Below are positions 34,221-47,227 of a DNA stretch of 64,000 nucleotides, piece after piece. Origin of the DNA: Hirsutella rhossiliensis (taxonomy: Eukaryota > Ascomycota > Sordariomycetes > Hypocreales > Ophiocordycipitaceae); contig NW_025408674.1 of the NCBI RefSeq assembly GCF_020360975.1, positions 2,294,001 through 2,358,000 on the forward strand. Direction: 5' to 3'. Positions within the stretch are counted from its first letter, which is position 1; each line of letters opens with the position of its first letter. Under the pieces are notes generated by a model that searched no databases, was not told the DNA's origin, and worked only from the letters and a program-made list of their open reading frames with translations. The position numbers and the translations under genes are program-made.

Positions 34221-37200
34221 CGTATAGAGGAGGTCTTAGTCTATACTTATCCCCTACTTAAGAAATCCGGGTTTTAGCCCTAGGCTCTTTTAGACCTACT
34301 TTAAGAAAAAGGGGCCTAAGAAGGAAATTAAGTCCTATAAGAAAGGGGGGCTTCTCTAAGGATAAGTCCCTAAAAAGGGGGCCTTTAAGAAGAATAAGTC
34401 CTAATTAAGCTAGGGGCCCTCCTTTAAGATAAGTCTTAATTCCTCTCTTTAGCTATAGACGTCTCTTTCCTCCTATATACTATTAGCTCCTCTTATAGAC
34501 TCTTAAGGCGGGCTTTTAAGGACAGCTTCTCTCGAACGTCTTCTAGCCTAATTTACTATAAAAAGACAGCTAGCTTCTACTTTAGTAGGGGCTTCGTAAG
34601 ACCGTTAGCTTTTATCGATACCGTTAGAACCTAACGGACGGAAATAAGTCCCTTTTAGACCTCTTAGCGTAACTAATACTAGTAGATATCGATATACTAT
34701 AGCTAGGTCGATAGCTTACTATTTTCCTCCGTAAGAATTTATATAGTTTACGTATTATCGTATTCTATAGCTAATAGGGACGGAATTTATAGTTATAACG
34801 ATATTAGTAGCCGGCTAAGGAAAATCGCTTCTTTTAACGCTTCTAAAAGAGCTAGTAGCTCTACTTCCGTGCTTAATATAGTAACGGTAGCTTGCTTCGA
34901 AGCTCTCTAAGCAATAGTTCCTCTAAAAAGGGATATAATATACCCCTATAAGCTCTTTCTATCTAATAAATTATCCGTAAAGGACGAATCGCTTAAATAA
35001 AGGAAGATTTCGGTAGCTTATTTCCTTCCCTGCCCTCCTAAGCGTAGACTATATAATCTCGTTAAATAGAGATAAAGGATAGCTCTATCTACTACTTCTT
35101 AATGCCTAGGGCTAGGATTCTAGTTATGCCTAGCTAGCCGGGAGACCGTAAAAGAGATATCCGGTCTAGTAGAAATAGCTAAAAAAGCAAGGAGCCTACC
35201 TTCTATTAATATTAGTGTTTCTCTTACTCCCTAGCTTAAAAGGACGGTTTAGGTAAAAGCTCTTTATCTAATATAGGCGTAGAGGGAAGCTTCTTATCGA
35301 GGGAATTAGGGAGGAATTTATAAGCAACCTTATTAATATAGGCGTCTTAGGTAAGCTAGATAGTCCGTTAGGACCTATTCCGAATAATTCGTATCCCTAG
35401 GAACTACTTTAGCTCCCCTAGCCTAGTTATCTTATACCTTTATTATAGGCCTTATATAGCCTCCCTAGTAGCAGTTTCTTCCTCTTTTAGGTAGGCCTAG
35501 ATAATATCGTCGACGTAGAAGAAGACCGTGATTTTACCCTTCTATATTATATACGGTTCCTAAGGGACTTTCGTAAAGCCTAGGGCTTTAAGGGAACCTA
35601 TTAAATGCTATTGCTAAAGAAAGGGTAATCTTCGTAGTCCGTATAGAGCTTTCCTAAGCTATAGAACCTTTCCTAGTTATTAGAAACTAAGAGGAAGTTA
35701 TATATAGATAACTTCTTCTTCCTTAAGAGGGCAGTTAACGAAGGCGTTAACTATATCTATCTAATCGAGCTTAAGGTCGAATTCTGCTACTATAGCTATA
35801 AGGGTCTAAAAAGACATCCCTACTAGGGTGGTTGCCTTAGTAGGTAGATCCCCCTTTTCCTATTAATTCCTATAGATAACTAGCCGGGCTTTATACTTTT
35901 AAAGGAAGCCGTGTTTATTAGTCTTATAGATAAAGACCTACTTATAGCTAAGGACCTATTTTCCTCTTACTTTTTCCTTAAGGACCTCTTTAAAAGACCC
36001 TATCTCTTCGTATAAGGCTAGGTAGTCTTTCTAGGCCTAGAAAAACTAGTCTTTAAAAGGATGTCTCTCTAGCTGCTTTTAGTTTACTAGTAGGTCCGGG
36101 AGGTCTCTTTTATATACCTTCCTTACTAATAGTAGCTTAAAAAGCCGGCCTACTATAAATGCTCCGTAGGAACCGTCTTCTATAAGCGTTAGATAGAAGT
36201 CGGAAAAACAATCGAAATAGGGGAGAGGATAGTCTTCTTTAGTATCGGGCCCTATACCTTCCTTTGCTTCTCGAAGTAGGGATAAAAAGGCAGCTAGGTA
36301 ATCCTTCGAGAGAGGTGCCTTTCCTACCCCCTTAGGGGTCGAGATAGGAAGACTAACTAAAAAAGCTACTTCTAGATCTTCTTTTTATTTTATAAGAGGA
36401 GGCGTAGGGAGGTAAGCGTATTCTAGCTCTACCGCTTTCCTATAGTCTCCTTCTTCGTCTAGATTATCTAATCTAGCAGCTTCCTCTTCGAAGTCGGCGT
36501 TATCCTCGACTGCTTTGACGTCGGTTTCTTCTTCCGTTTCCTCGTCTAGGACCTCTTCTTAAGACTATTAGGAAGGGGGGATTTAAATCTTCTAAATTAG
36601 CTAACGTTAAGTGTAAGAGGGCTATTAATCCCTCTTTCCGTCGAAGAAGCTAGATTCGTCGAAAATTATATCCCTAGTCGAAATAACCTTCCGTAGAAGA
36701 GGAATCTAGATCCGGAAGATATTTATAGAATTATAACTAACGAGGTAACTAATAAAGGCTCTCGGATTAAGCTTTCTTTTCTTCTTCCTTTTTAGCTATA
36801 TATCGGTAGTTATTACGTATGCCTTATAGCCGTAGGCACGAAGGTAGGCTAGCGAGGCCCTCTTCTTTATAAAGAGCTCGAGGGGGGATTTCTAGTCTAT
36901 TCCTTAGGTAGTCCCTCTAGGGGTCCGGTTCTAAAGGTAATAGGCGGTCTTAACGACTTCCCTCTAAAGGTCGTATAGAAGCCTTATAGTAAGTCTTATC
37001 GTACGGGCCCTTTCTATTATAGCACCCCCTAATCTTTCTACCCCTCCGTTCTAAGCCTAGGTATTCGGTGCTAATAGGAGGGGTAAAATGCCCCCTTTTT
37101 AAAGCTAATTTAAGATATCCTTTATAAATAGCTCTCCGTTAGACCGTATCTTCTTTACCTCGTAGCTAAAGTAGGATTTTATCTAGTTAACGAAGTCCCG

Positions 37201-37850
37201 GAGGGCAGACTAGTTATACTTACTTAGGTAGGTCTATAAGAAATAAGGGAAAACTATCCCTAAAAAAGCGTCTATAAAAAACATTACCCTAACGAAGCTT
37301 TCCTAATCCCTAGAGACGTCGGTCTAGTCGACCTAAATTTCCTTATACGGCTAGTCCGGCCGTATTAGGGTCCGTCTAGAAATTCGTCTCTTAGTCTTCC
37401 CTTAGCCGTAGTATTCGTATTCGACGGTCTTTAGGCCCCTTATTTATACGCCTTATTATTAACCTAGCTTATATAAAGCTAGGGGGCCTAGGTAACTAAG
37501 TCGTGCGTGCTAAAGAAGACCGTCTCCTTAGGCTGCTAGAAGAGGGTCTTTTAAACCTACCCTCCTTCGAGTAAGGAAAGCTAACTTCTCGAGAGATTCC
37601 TTCTTAAGGATAGGTCGGAATTCGAGAATAAATTAACCGAATTTCTCCTCGATAAGCCTAATAGTCTAATTCTTCTAGACTAGCCTTATAGGCTTAGACG
37701 TTGTATCCTAGAAGATTCCTTCCTCTTAAAGAAGGTAGAAGGAAATTAGGCTCGTTAAAAATCGAGGGTAAAAAGCTACCCTTTTTCGTCGAAGAATTCG
37801 TATAGACCTATTAAGTAATTTTATTATAAAATTTACCCTTTCGTATCCCT
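34221..37850 (-). pseudogene. Element D2 pol (RIP-broken)
   Basis: The reverse complement of the D1 pol region. The catalytic YVDD segment is at about 35,500-35,520, RNase H near 34.7-34.9 kb, and the integrase around 36.9-37.6 kb. Comparison with D1 shows mainly transitions. Frame is broken throughout. Confidence 0.85.
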
Positions 37851-38199
37851 CTATCCGTACGGTTAATTCCCCGGTAATAAGATATTCCCTCTATGCCTTT
37901 TTAAAGGACTAGAATCGTAAGAGTATATTATAGATATCGAAGGAAGCACTAGAGTTAAGGATAGCTAATTTTTATAGGGGATAATCGGAGGGCTCTAACG
38001 GTTAGTCTTAGCCTTATTAATCTATAGGGAAGATAAAGGCCGGATTTACTATACTAACGGTTTTTCCTCGAATTTATAGTAGCGGCGTTAGTTACTATTT
38101 CCTAGTAACCCGAATCTCGTCTATCTTCTTCTATAATAAGGGGTCCTCCTTAAGAGACTATTATATTGTTTCTTATAGCCTCTTTAAAGGGTTAAATCC

Positions 38200-39480
38200 T
38201 TTAGGTCGGTTTGCCTCGAAGACCTACTAGTATTATAATAATCGATAGCCTAGGGATTTATAGGCTAGGTAGCTATTTCGCTTAGTCTTTCGTTTCTTTA
38301 AGGAATCCTCGTCCCGATCTAGAAGGTCTGCTTAAAAACCTCCCCTTTTTACCCCTTATTACTAATTTTAATAAAGAGGTTCAATTTCGACTAGTTCCTT
38401 GATTTTTCGACTAACGGACTAAAAGGTCTATTAGGGGACTAGTCGGGCCGGTCTAACTAATAGGACCGGGGCCGGGCCCGGAGTAAGAGGCGGAGCCGGG
38501 ACCGGGGCAGCCGTTAAAGACGGGGTTAAGGCTCTCGAGGGAGGAGGAGCTAAAGGAGCAACAGCCGTAGTAGCAGCAGCGGGAGCCGCAGCAATAGGGG
38601 CTATAGCAGCTATAGGGGTAGCAGGTCGAGCCGTCTAGGTCGAGTGCTAGCTACGAAGGAATAAGACTGCTTGCTATTATACTCTAGTAGCCTCTTCGTC
38701 TAGTTCCCGGCTAGCCTCTCGAAAGATAGTTAAGTAACCGTTACTAATAGGCTTTATTAGTAGAGATATATCCTATAGCTACTAGCCGGAAAGAGCTTCT
38801 ATAAGGAAGTATTAGTTAGCTTCCTCGAGGATTTCTTCCTACTTAGCTAGCTACGAAGAAGCTAGTAGGTTCCTAGTAGAAAAAGCTCCTAGGTAGGCCG
38901 TATAGGTCTTCCTAATATAGTTAGTTATATAACCTCTCGAGGGCGCTATTAAGGTCTCGAGCTTTAAAAGCCACTGCTTAGGAGTCTCTTCCTCTCGAAG
39001 AGTAATTAACTTTATGGTACTAACGGATTCCGTTATTACTATATATACGGTAGTTAGTAGCTTCGTCTCGTAAAGGTATTCCTTACGGTGACTCTCGTAG
39101 TTACCTAAGGTAGTAGAAAAAGCTCTCTACTATACGGAGGTTAGCTCGGAGAAGAGGGATGCTCCCTCTATAAATTCCGTTGCCCTAGGACGAAGAGGAG
39201 GCTCGAGAGGGTCCTACTTATTAAAGAAGACTAAATTTTAGATAGTTCTATCTATACGAGCCCGTAGCTCCTTTACCTACTTATCTTAATCTTAGGGCTC
39301 TATAAGAATCGTCCTATAGACTATAGGGACGGTAGAGGAGTCGGTTTTCGTTATTATTACGGGGAAAGGTAGAAAAGTTAGTTAAAAATCGGCTTTTTTA
39401 GTAAGAGGGGTAAAAGGAAGCTATAAGGGATATAAGAAAGGTGCCTTTTATAGCAGCCGGAAGGTATAGGAATACTATTC
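38200..39480 (-). pseudogene. Element D2 gag (RIP-broken)
   Basis: It matches the D1 gag region in reverse complement. The Ala/Pro-rich part is visible near 38,540-38,630 as GCA/GCC-type repeats. The primer-binding site follows at 39486-39496, next to the 5' LTR. Confidence 0.75.
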
Positions 39481-39485
39481 CTCCC

Positions 39486-39496
39486 GGGCTTATAAC
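39486..39496 (-). promoter_or_regulatory. Primer-binding site of D2
   Basis: GGGCTTATAAC on the plus strand reads GTTATAAGCCC on the element strand. It is the same internal initiator tRNA-Met type site as in E and D1, adjacent to the 5' LTR. Confidence 0.7.
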
Positions 39497-39972
39497 TCTC
39501 GCGAAGAGAGATACGAGAAGTATATAAAAATATACGAAGGTAAAATTAAAAGTAAGGGGTCGGATAGGTAGGGCAGAGAGATTTAATTCTTACGGGAGCA
39601 GTAATTACGGTAGGGGAGTAATTATTATATTGCCTTAATTATCCTTCTTTCCTTTATCTAACGCTCCTCTTTATACCCGTCTAGTATCTCGATTAATAAA
39701 GAAGATCTTACTTAAAGAAGCTACTAATGTCCTTTTAACTACCGAGCTTTTTACTAGTTTTTCCCCTCCTTTCTAGCCGTTGCTAGTATATCCGTCTTAT
39801 CTCTCGCTACCTCTATAGGAAGCTATCGCTACTTTTGCTTCCCCTCTTACCCCTACCCTCCTCTCTATACCTCCTTTTAGCTCCTTCCTTAAAACCTATT
39901 TTTTAGCTTCCTAGGTCCCTCGTGCTAAGGGATATCTCTAAGAACTACGAAATTAAGCTACGCTTCGCTATA
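39497..39972 (-). repeat. Right LTR of D2 (5' LTR)
   Basis: 476 bp, begins TCTCGCGAAG. Its last four bases (TATA) differ from the expected GACA. The ATAAG duplication follows at 39973-39977. Confidence 0.9.
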
Positions 39973-40130
39973 ATAAGATTAGCCTATTACTATACTAGAA
40001 CTAGTATAAGAGAAGGGGAAATTAGAGTTTTTTATATTAAATTAGAAGATAATATAGCTGATATTTTTATAAAGGAATTAAGACCTAGATTACTCTATAA
40101 ATTTAGGGACGGTCTATCCTTAATATAAGT
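39973..40130 (+). pseudogene. End of element E RNase H
   Basis: After D2 the E coding sequence resumes with LAYYYTRTSIREGEI and DNIADIFIKEL, the standard C-terminus of Copia RNase H (the motif with ADI-x-TK). The open frame that runs into it from 39922 begins inside the D2 LTR and is chimeric by chance. It stops at TAA near 40,128, probably the natural end or close to it. Confidence 0.85.
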
Positions 40131-40483
40131 TCCTAAGCAATTAAAAGGGGTTTTTAGATATTTCTTATACTTTCTATATCTTTCCCTTACTAGGTTTTTA
40201 GGTTTCCTAGAGAAATATTTACTAGGTTTTTATCTATTAAGATTTTCCTAGTAATAATAGGTTTTACCTTATATAAGGTTATCCTATAAATAATTATTAT
40301 AACTATAGATTTTTCCTACTATAGGTTTTTCTATTAGTATATACCTAAGGATTTCTTTCCTAAGAAAGAATAGGTTTTTATATATCCTATTAAGGTATAA
40401 GAATAGTTTTCCTATATTAGGTTTTTACCCTATATATATACTACTATAAATAAATTAGTAAAGAGTATATAAATCTACTCTTT

Positions 40484-40492
40484 AAGGGAGGC
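40484..40492 (+). promoter_or_regulatory. Polypurine tract of E
   Basis: AAGGGAGGC immediately precedes the 3' LTR, the expected place for the plus-strand primer. D1 has an equivalent AAGGGGG tract (56196-56202). Confidence 0.6.
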
Positions 40493-41060
40493 TATAAGGA
40501 ACGGTGTTCCTACTATAAATAAAGCAGCTATAATATACTCTCCCGATTATATAAGCTAATAAGTAGTATATTAATTATAGACAAAATCTTATCCTATAGA
40601 GCAAGAATCGCTTGTTATTTTGCATGTTATTATATATTAAACGGGTTGCCTGTTATCGTATAATCGGGAATCGAAGGAACAGAGCTAGCTTAGAATGCTA
40701 GCTAAGACCTCTTAAGAACACCGGCACGACCAACCTCCTTTAAACACGAATATTAGTAGAACCAAGACACTTTTAGATTTACTCGAGGTATCACGGAATT
40801 CTATAGTCTTAGGGCTATACGGCAGCTTAAATCTAGTCCTAAAAGGTTCTTCCGTTTAGCTATAATTATCTATATAAGATAGTATGTCCGCTAGTAGATA
40901 GATAGAGAATTATTAACTTTAACACCTCTTCTATATACTAATATACTACTAATAAATTCCGTTGAAAATCCTACCTTATACTCCTTCTTCCCCTCTATTA
41001 CGTAGTCTTACGTGATTCCTTGATTTCCTAAAATTCCGCTTTTACTTATATACCTTAAGA
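40493..41060 (+). repeat. 3' LTR of element E
   Basis: 568 bp, partner of 18899-19466. The CTTAG duplication follows at 41061. Confidence 0.93.
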
Positions 41061-41065
41061 CTTAG

Positions 41066-42800
41066 GGAGTCGCTAAAGCTTTTAATCTTTAACGTAGAAA
41101 TTTAGACTCTTTAGATATAACTTCCTATAGTCTTATTTAGAAAGGCCCTCCGGCCGTTTTAATATTTTAAGGAAGTCCGTAATTATCCTCGATTCCTTTA
41201 AGTAGTCCCCTTATAGCTTAGTCCCTTATACTACGTTTAAGTAGAAGTCTATAAATTCTTTAATATCGCCTTTTATTTCCTTATTTAATATATTAAAAGG
41301 TCCTTTAGGCTTTCTTAAGAGTCCGTCGGCTACGCTATTCTTCTTACCTTCGACGTATCGTATAGTAAAGTTAAAGAGGAAAATATAGCTTATCTAGCGA
41401 GTTATTATAGCTCTAGGGACGTCTTTAAGGGTACCTTTTAGTTAATTAACTAGGACCTATACGTTAGTTTCTAAGATAAAATATACGCCGTATAAGTATA
41501 TTCTTAGTCTCTTAAGCGTACTTAATATAGCCCTATACTCCCTCTTTATTATATTATATTTAGTTTCTACTAGTAACTATATTTTACTTTCGAACCCTAT
41601 AAGGCGCCTCTTTCCGTCGACGATTTATATTAGGACTGCCCCCTAGCTAAGTAGACTAGTATTATATATTAGAATAATATCTCCTTATCCTAGGCCGACG
41701 TCGAGGGATACTAAAAAGACTAGATTAATAATAGCTTCCTTAAGGACAGCTATCGCTTTTATTTATTTATCTCCCTATTCTTAATAGACTTCTTTCTTTA
41801 ATAGGTCTATAAGGGGTTTTACTAAGATAGCGAACTATTTAATCTAGATTTAATAGTATCCTACGATACTAAGGAAAGCTCTAATATATATTATATTAAG
41901 GCATCTTATCTATTCCTTAATTTTAATAACTTTAGCTTCTATAGGGCACCTTTTATTTATTCTATAGATATAACTAATAACTTCGGTTACTTACTAATAG
42001 AATTTCGATTTAGCCCTTATAATTATATAACTAAAGAGTTTAATATTAACTAGGACTTTATTAAGGTTAATAAGGTATTTAAAGATAAATCTCCTTACTC
42101 CTAGCGCTACCTCTTTATTATTATATATCGTATTAGGCCCCTTAATACCTATATTATCGAGGAAATTCCTATAGATACTCGGTATAAGGTCTTATAGGAT
42201 TCTTTATATTATCCTTATAAATTAGCCGACTAAGTTTATAGCCCTTTAAGGGAGTATATATATACGTAAGAGGCTAATAGGTATCGCGAATATTATTAAG
42301 TTATAGCTTTTAATATTAAGAGGGATCTAATTATAGCCTAAAAAAAGGTCTAGGAGGGAAAGGATCTTATATATTAAGAAGTAGTCGCTAAACTTATCTA
42401 TATTTAGCGGTAGGTTCGTATCTCTTATTATAACGGTATTTATACGCGTAGCGGAATTAATTAGGTATAGTCTTCTATCTTTCTTTACTACTAGGAAAAA
42501 AGGGTTCTTATAGGGCCTATGCCCTTTTTTAAGGACTCCTATTTCTAGTCTAATTTTAAGGATATCGATAACTTTCTACTCTATCGCTTTTAAGATTAGG
42601 ATTAAGGCTACTTACTATACCTTATATTCTATTATCTTAATAACCTATAGTAGGGCTATAGCTAGGTCGACTCTACCTCTTTCTATAAAGTCCTAGGATA
42701 ATACTACTTCCCTATTAAATAGAATACTATCGATGATCCGGATTTCTACCTCTATAAGAAAGCCCTTAAATTATTTATAGATTGCTTTAAGTCTTTCTTA
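41066..42800 (-). pseudogene. Family C RNase H and reverse transcriptase (RIP-broken)
   Basis: Minus strand. RT at about 42,100-42,600 shows LINSATRIN, TNLPLNID, LLDLFLGY and the catalytic FLDNIGIKG region (about 42,165-42,185; second Asp now Asn). RNase H at about 41,330-41,700 has GAVLI, KREYRAIL, RLRIYLYGV, RAIITR and VEGKKNSVADGL. The tether to integrase runs to 41,066, where E interrupts. Stops are at former Gln and Trp codons. The FLDD-I-GIKG motif marks a Gypsy lineage distinct from B and F. Confidence 0.88.
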
Positions 42801-43399
42801 CGTTAGCCGCTTTCCTTTTTATATACTTAAGAATTTTCCTATTAAGTGTTCTAGGTAGGGTCTAGGCTATATCTTATCTTTAACGGTATTCTATTTAGTC
42901 TTCTTTTAGTTAAGGTCCCTTTCTAGCGTCGAGCCGTCTAATAAAGCATCGTTAATAAGGTTAATCTTATTTGCTTTTCTTTTAAAGAGAGTATTAACTC
43001 TTAGATTATATAATCTAATAGGTCGGTTCCTTCCTATCTTAACTTTAACCTTTTAGATCTTTTAAAACTTCTTTTTAGCTTTAATAATATTTTTCTTAAA
43101 TTCTCTTATAGCCTCTATAACTATAACTTTAATAATCTCTTCTACTATCTTAGATCTAATAGCTAGAATCGCTTTATCTCCTTCATCTATAATTAATTAC
43201 TATCGTACTAGTACTATTAAGGGCTCGTTTATACTAGTATAGGCTAAGTTAGGGACTTAGTTAGCACCCTTACTATAACTAAGGGTCTTACCTCTTAGTA
43301 TAAGAATCTCGGCTATTAAGGTATCTATAAGGGTTTCTCTCTATAATTATTAGGTAGCTCCTAGGTTATCTTCTTTAACTTCTATTACTAAAGCCTAAA

Positions 43400-44000
43400 A
43401 AAATTTCTTAGGAGCTAGGTAGCTATTTCCTATATAGCCTCCTCGAGCTTTAGTCTTTTATATACGTCTTTATTAACTATTAAGGTCGTAGCCTAAAAGG
43501 ATTTTACTATATTAATATCGTCTAAAAGCTCCTATCTAATAGCTCCTACCGCTAGCGTAACTACCTAGATAGTACCGATTTAATATTTAACCTATATATC
43601 CCTGTTCCTTAGGGAATAATTAAATAATATATACGCGGCTCTAATAAATAGTATGCCTAAGATAAAGGGGACTAAGACTCCGTCTAGCGTAATATAAAGA
43701 CGGATTAGTATCTAGGCTATACCTAAATAGAGATTAGTCTCTACCTCCCTAACTATATCTATAAGGGACCTAGTATACGCCGTTATTAATACTCTTATTA
43801 ATAGGATTTTAAGCCTATATACGTTTATATATCTTTTAGTAATAAGGTTTCTTTTAGACCTAGTATCGATTAAGGCGCTTAGAACTTTAGCTTTCTAGCT
43901 ACTAAGTTATACTTAAATATAAGGTAGGTCTTATATATACTTAAGCGAGCGGAAAGGTATAAGGACCGTGTTTATATATATTATAGGAATTACTATAAGG
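43400..44000 (-). pseudogene. Family C protease (RIP-broken)
   Basis: Minus strand shows ALIDTRSKRNLI near 43,840-43,880, the retropepsin active-site segment in which the Gly after DT is now Arg. A hydrophobic stretch containing LDGVLVPFILG follows (about 43,670), in keeping with the rest of the fold. Confidence 0.7.
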
Positions 44001-44099
44001 TCCTTTAAAGTTATCTCTTAGTATCTTATTAAGAGTACTACTTCCTATATAATAAATTCGTCTTTCTTTAATCTTATTACCTCTAGAGTTTATTAATTA

Positions 44100-46640
44100 A
44101 ATAGCCCTTAGGCTAGTTATATTACGCTAATTATATTAGTTATAAACCTAACTTCCTTTAATACTTATTAGACTTTAAGGTACTTATAATCTAATTCTTT
44201 ATAAGTAAGGTAAGTAAGCTTAATTAGTTCGACCTAGTATTCTTCGTCTTATTCTTTAACTTATACTAAAGCTACCGTAAGTTTTCTTTATAGATATTTA
44301 AGGAGGAGTAAACTACTCTCTATATTATCTTTAGTTACTTTTATAACCGTTATCGTAGCTCTATAAGGTCTTATATTACTCTCTACTTTCTTTAGGGTCT
44401 AGAATTTAGTGTTTTTTATAATTTAGGCTATATCTATATATCTTATACTAAGTCTCTTACTTAGTTAGGGAATAAAGTCGATTAAGTAATTTAAAAGGAT
44501 CGGGATTCTTTTATATATAATTTCTCTAACGATTTTATCTATAAGTCTATCGAACTTCTTATCTAGATCTACTCTATATCTATAGTATATAGGGATAATC
44601 TTTAGGCTAGTTTTTACTATTCTTATTATCTTAATTTCCTCTATATCCTCTTTAACTCTTTATCTTTTCCCCTTATAAGTATTAATCCTTATTATAGTTA
44701 TATAGATTATCTAATTATATATATCGCTTTATTATATATTATCTATAATTATAATAACCGATATCCTCCTTACTTCTTTTCTTATATCGCTTACTTTTAG
44801 ATTCCTTAGCTTTTACTTATATAGGCTTCTATATCTTTAGAACTAGTCTAGGAAACCGGATTCTCTTTTACTAGTAGCTTAATTTAAGTAAGATAGTATA
44901 ACTATAGCTTTAACCTATTTTATAAGTAGTAATATAAAGGAGTCTAGCTATATATCTACCTAGTATATAATAAGCCTTTAAATATATATACCTATTTAAG
45001 AAAACCTATTAGTAAGTACTAAGGGAATTGCGCTTTTATTATCTTTTCTTCTAAGGTAAAGAGTCCCGTTTACTACTTTATATATTATAAATCTAATCTT
45101 ATAGTCCTAAGAGTATACCTCGTACTTATTAGGGTAGTATCTTTCTTTACTATAATAGAAGTATCTCCTAGGCCGGTTAAAAGTATAAACCTAAAACTAT
45201 ATATATTAATTAGATAGGTAGTAAAATCTAATAGTATTTACGCTACCTCCTTATCTATAACTTAAAGAGTAGTATTTACTACTAACGCGTTTTTATTCCC
45301 TATTAAGCTAGTTAAATATCTATTCTTACTAGCGAGTAAGGTTAATCTTTATATCTTTAAAGGCTTTTATTAGGTCTAAGATCTCCTTTATAGGCTATCT
45401 AGGTTTCTTATCTATTTTCTTTAGCTCTTTAGGAAGTTTTTCTTCGCCCTTGTTAAATTCGGCTTCTTTTATTACTTCGTTAATTTCCCTAAAGAGCTAG
45501 TCTTTCTTTAGGTTCTTAAGCTTTTAATTATAGACTTTAGATACTATATCTCGTCGCTTAATATCCTAGCGAGGTACTAAGTAGTTATTAATTATATAGA
45601 CAAGGCTTTTATATAGGAGTTTCGAGATAACTTTAGATATCTTCCTATTTCTCTTTATAACGTTAATAATAAGCTCCTTTAGTATTATATAGTAGATAAA
45701 GTATAACTAGACTATAGATTCTTCCTAGCTATTAAGTTATACCTTACGCTATAGGTATAAGTAGAGACTAAGCTATTCTATAACTTCTATAATAGTCTTA
45801 AGCTTTTTAGTATTATAATAGTCTAAGCGGTCGTTAGTAGTTTCTAGTTATTTAATATTATATATATAGTAGTATTAAAGGAGTCTCTTCTTTACTTTTT
45901 CCTAGGTAAGTCTATTTATAAGAATTTTAATAGTAAGGGCTTATATAAAGGAGATATAGACTTTAAGCTAGTTTATTTTATCCTTATCGTAGATATAGTT
46001 AACGTATATCTCTTATTCGAACTTCTTAAGGAATTTAATTACGTTTTTACCGTTAAATTTACTAATAAGTAAGAGTTATAGTTAGTAGAGTCTTCCTATA
46101 AAGTTATCTTAGCTTCTAGTAAGTATATCTCTAAGTCTATTAGTAATCTTATTAATATCTACCTTAATTTTCTTTATATCGCTAGTAGTAGGATTAAATA
46201 ATCCCTCTTAATAGCTAGTATTTCTAGATATAGTATGCCCGTAGATTATAAGGTTACGAAATTTAGAGTTAGAGTTAGAGGAGTTAGAGGATATCTTATT
46301 ATAACTATCTTATTACTTACTTTCTTATCTATTAGCGGGAGGTAGGCGTTCTCTATAAGCTACCGCGTAGAGGAGAGCTAAGGTTAAGGTTATTAAGGTA
46401 TCCCTTATTAGTACCTATATTAGTATTATTAGTATATATATAAGTAAGAGGTCTTAGTAGGGTTCTAGAACGGTTTAGATTACGCTATCGTTATTATTTA
46501 TATCTTTTAAAGCATTATATAAGGATCGTAGTTTCTTAACTAAGTCGCTAGTATTAGGGGTTATAGGGCTAATAATAAGAGCTTAGGGTTTTTTAGTATT
46601 AGCTTATTACTTTTCCTTTACTACTAGCGAAGGCATTATT
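44100..46640 (-). pseudogene. Family C gag (RIP-broken)
   Basis: Minus-strand frame from a surviving ATG near 46,635 (MPSLVVKEK, then a KKP and SPITPNTSDLVKKL region) into helical capsid-like sequence. Exact end and zinc knuckle could not be fixed. Confidence 0.55.
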
Positions 46641-46842
46641 TAATTATTTATTTCCTAGTAAGTCTATCGCCTTATTAGGTCCCTAACTCTAGCTATTAAG
46701 GTAGTTACTACTTTAATTATTAAATCCCTAGATTTTATTTTTTCTAAATAGTACTATCGTCCTCTAAGTATTCTCGGCTTTATAAAGCTACTCGTCGCCG
46801 TATAAATAGAACGGAATAATAAGTTTACGCCCTAGAGACTAG

Positions 46843-47222
46843 TTTTAATAGGGATAAGGGTATATACCTAAAGCACGCGTAGTACGTAGCTAAGGATTAG
46901 TAGAGCAATTAACTACGTAATTATCTAATTATTAAGCCTATATATAGCTCTAAGGGCCTTAAGTTATAAATATAAGTCTTAGAGATTTCTTTACTCTATA
47001 CCTCTTTATCTCTACTAGAGTCGCGTAACTAGCGGTATCTACTTTAAAGAGGAAAAATAAAAATTTAAATTAACTATAATTAAGGAAGATACTTAATTAG
47101 ATAATTAAGGTCTTTATAACGCCTTTAAGTATACTTGGAAGTAAGTTAGAAAGGGAGTACTAGGGGTCTTATCCCCCCCCCTTAATAGGCTAATATCTAT
47201 AAGGGTACGATCTTACCTATTA
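46843..47222 (-). repeat. Right LTR of C2 (5' LTR)
   Basis: 380 bp, partner of 12486-12865; slightly less mutated (keeps GCACGCG and TCGCG where the left copy has TATACG and TCG). Confidence 0.85.
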
Positions 47223-47227
47223 AAATA

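Larger units (their letters stand above)
23863..39972 (-). mobile_element. Element D2, Ty1/Copia (family D), interrupted by F
   Basis: Two LTRs of 476 bp (23863-24338, 39497-39972) and an ATAAG duplication inside the E RNase H region. Own sequence is 23863-24403 and 34216-39972, about 6.3 kb, the same size as D1. It is the reverse complement of D1. It is more mutated than D1 but all domains can be aligned to it. F lies just inside its 3' LTR. Confidence 0.92.
18899..41060 (+). mobile_element. Element E, Ty1/Copia retrotransposon, interrupted by D2
   Basis: Two LTRs of exactly 568 bp (18899-19466, 40493-41060) and a perfect CTTAG duplication. Own sequence is 18899-23862 and 39973-41060, about 6.05 kb. 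Plus-strand order: gag, protease, integrase, RT, RNase H, as in Pseudoviridae-type elements. The LTRs differ at roughly 17 sites, mostly transitions. A primer-binding site and a polypurine tract are visible. D2 split the RNase H coding region. Confidence 0.93.
12486..47222 (-). mobile_element. Element C2, Ty3/Gypsy retrotransposon (family C), interrupted by E
   Basis: It has two LTRs of 380 bp each (12486-12865, 46843-47222). A probable 5-bp duplication AAATA flanks it (12481-12485, 47223-47227); boundaries are good to about 3 bp because RIP blurs the TG/CA ends. Own sequence is 12486-18898 and 41061-47222, about 12.6 kb, which is long for a Gypsy element. On the minus strand: gag (to about 46.64 kb), protease (43.85 kb), RT (42.2 kb), RNase H (41.3-41.8 kb), integrase (17.6-18.9 kb), then extra coding-like regions before the 3' LTR. 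Three fragments of C1 match parts of it. Confidence 0.85.

Noticed and set aside
39922..40128. 68-codon open frame taken as one gene
   Set aside because: It starts in the D2 LTR and runs into the E RNase H end, so it is a chimeric chance frame; only the E part is real.
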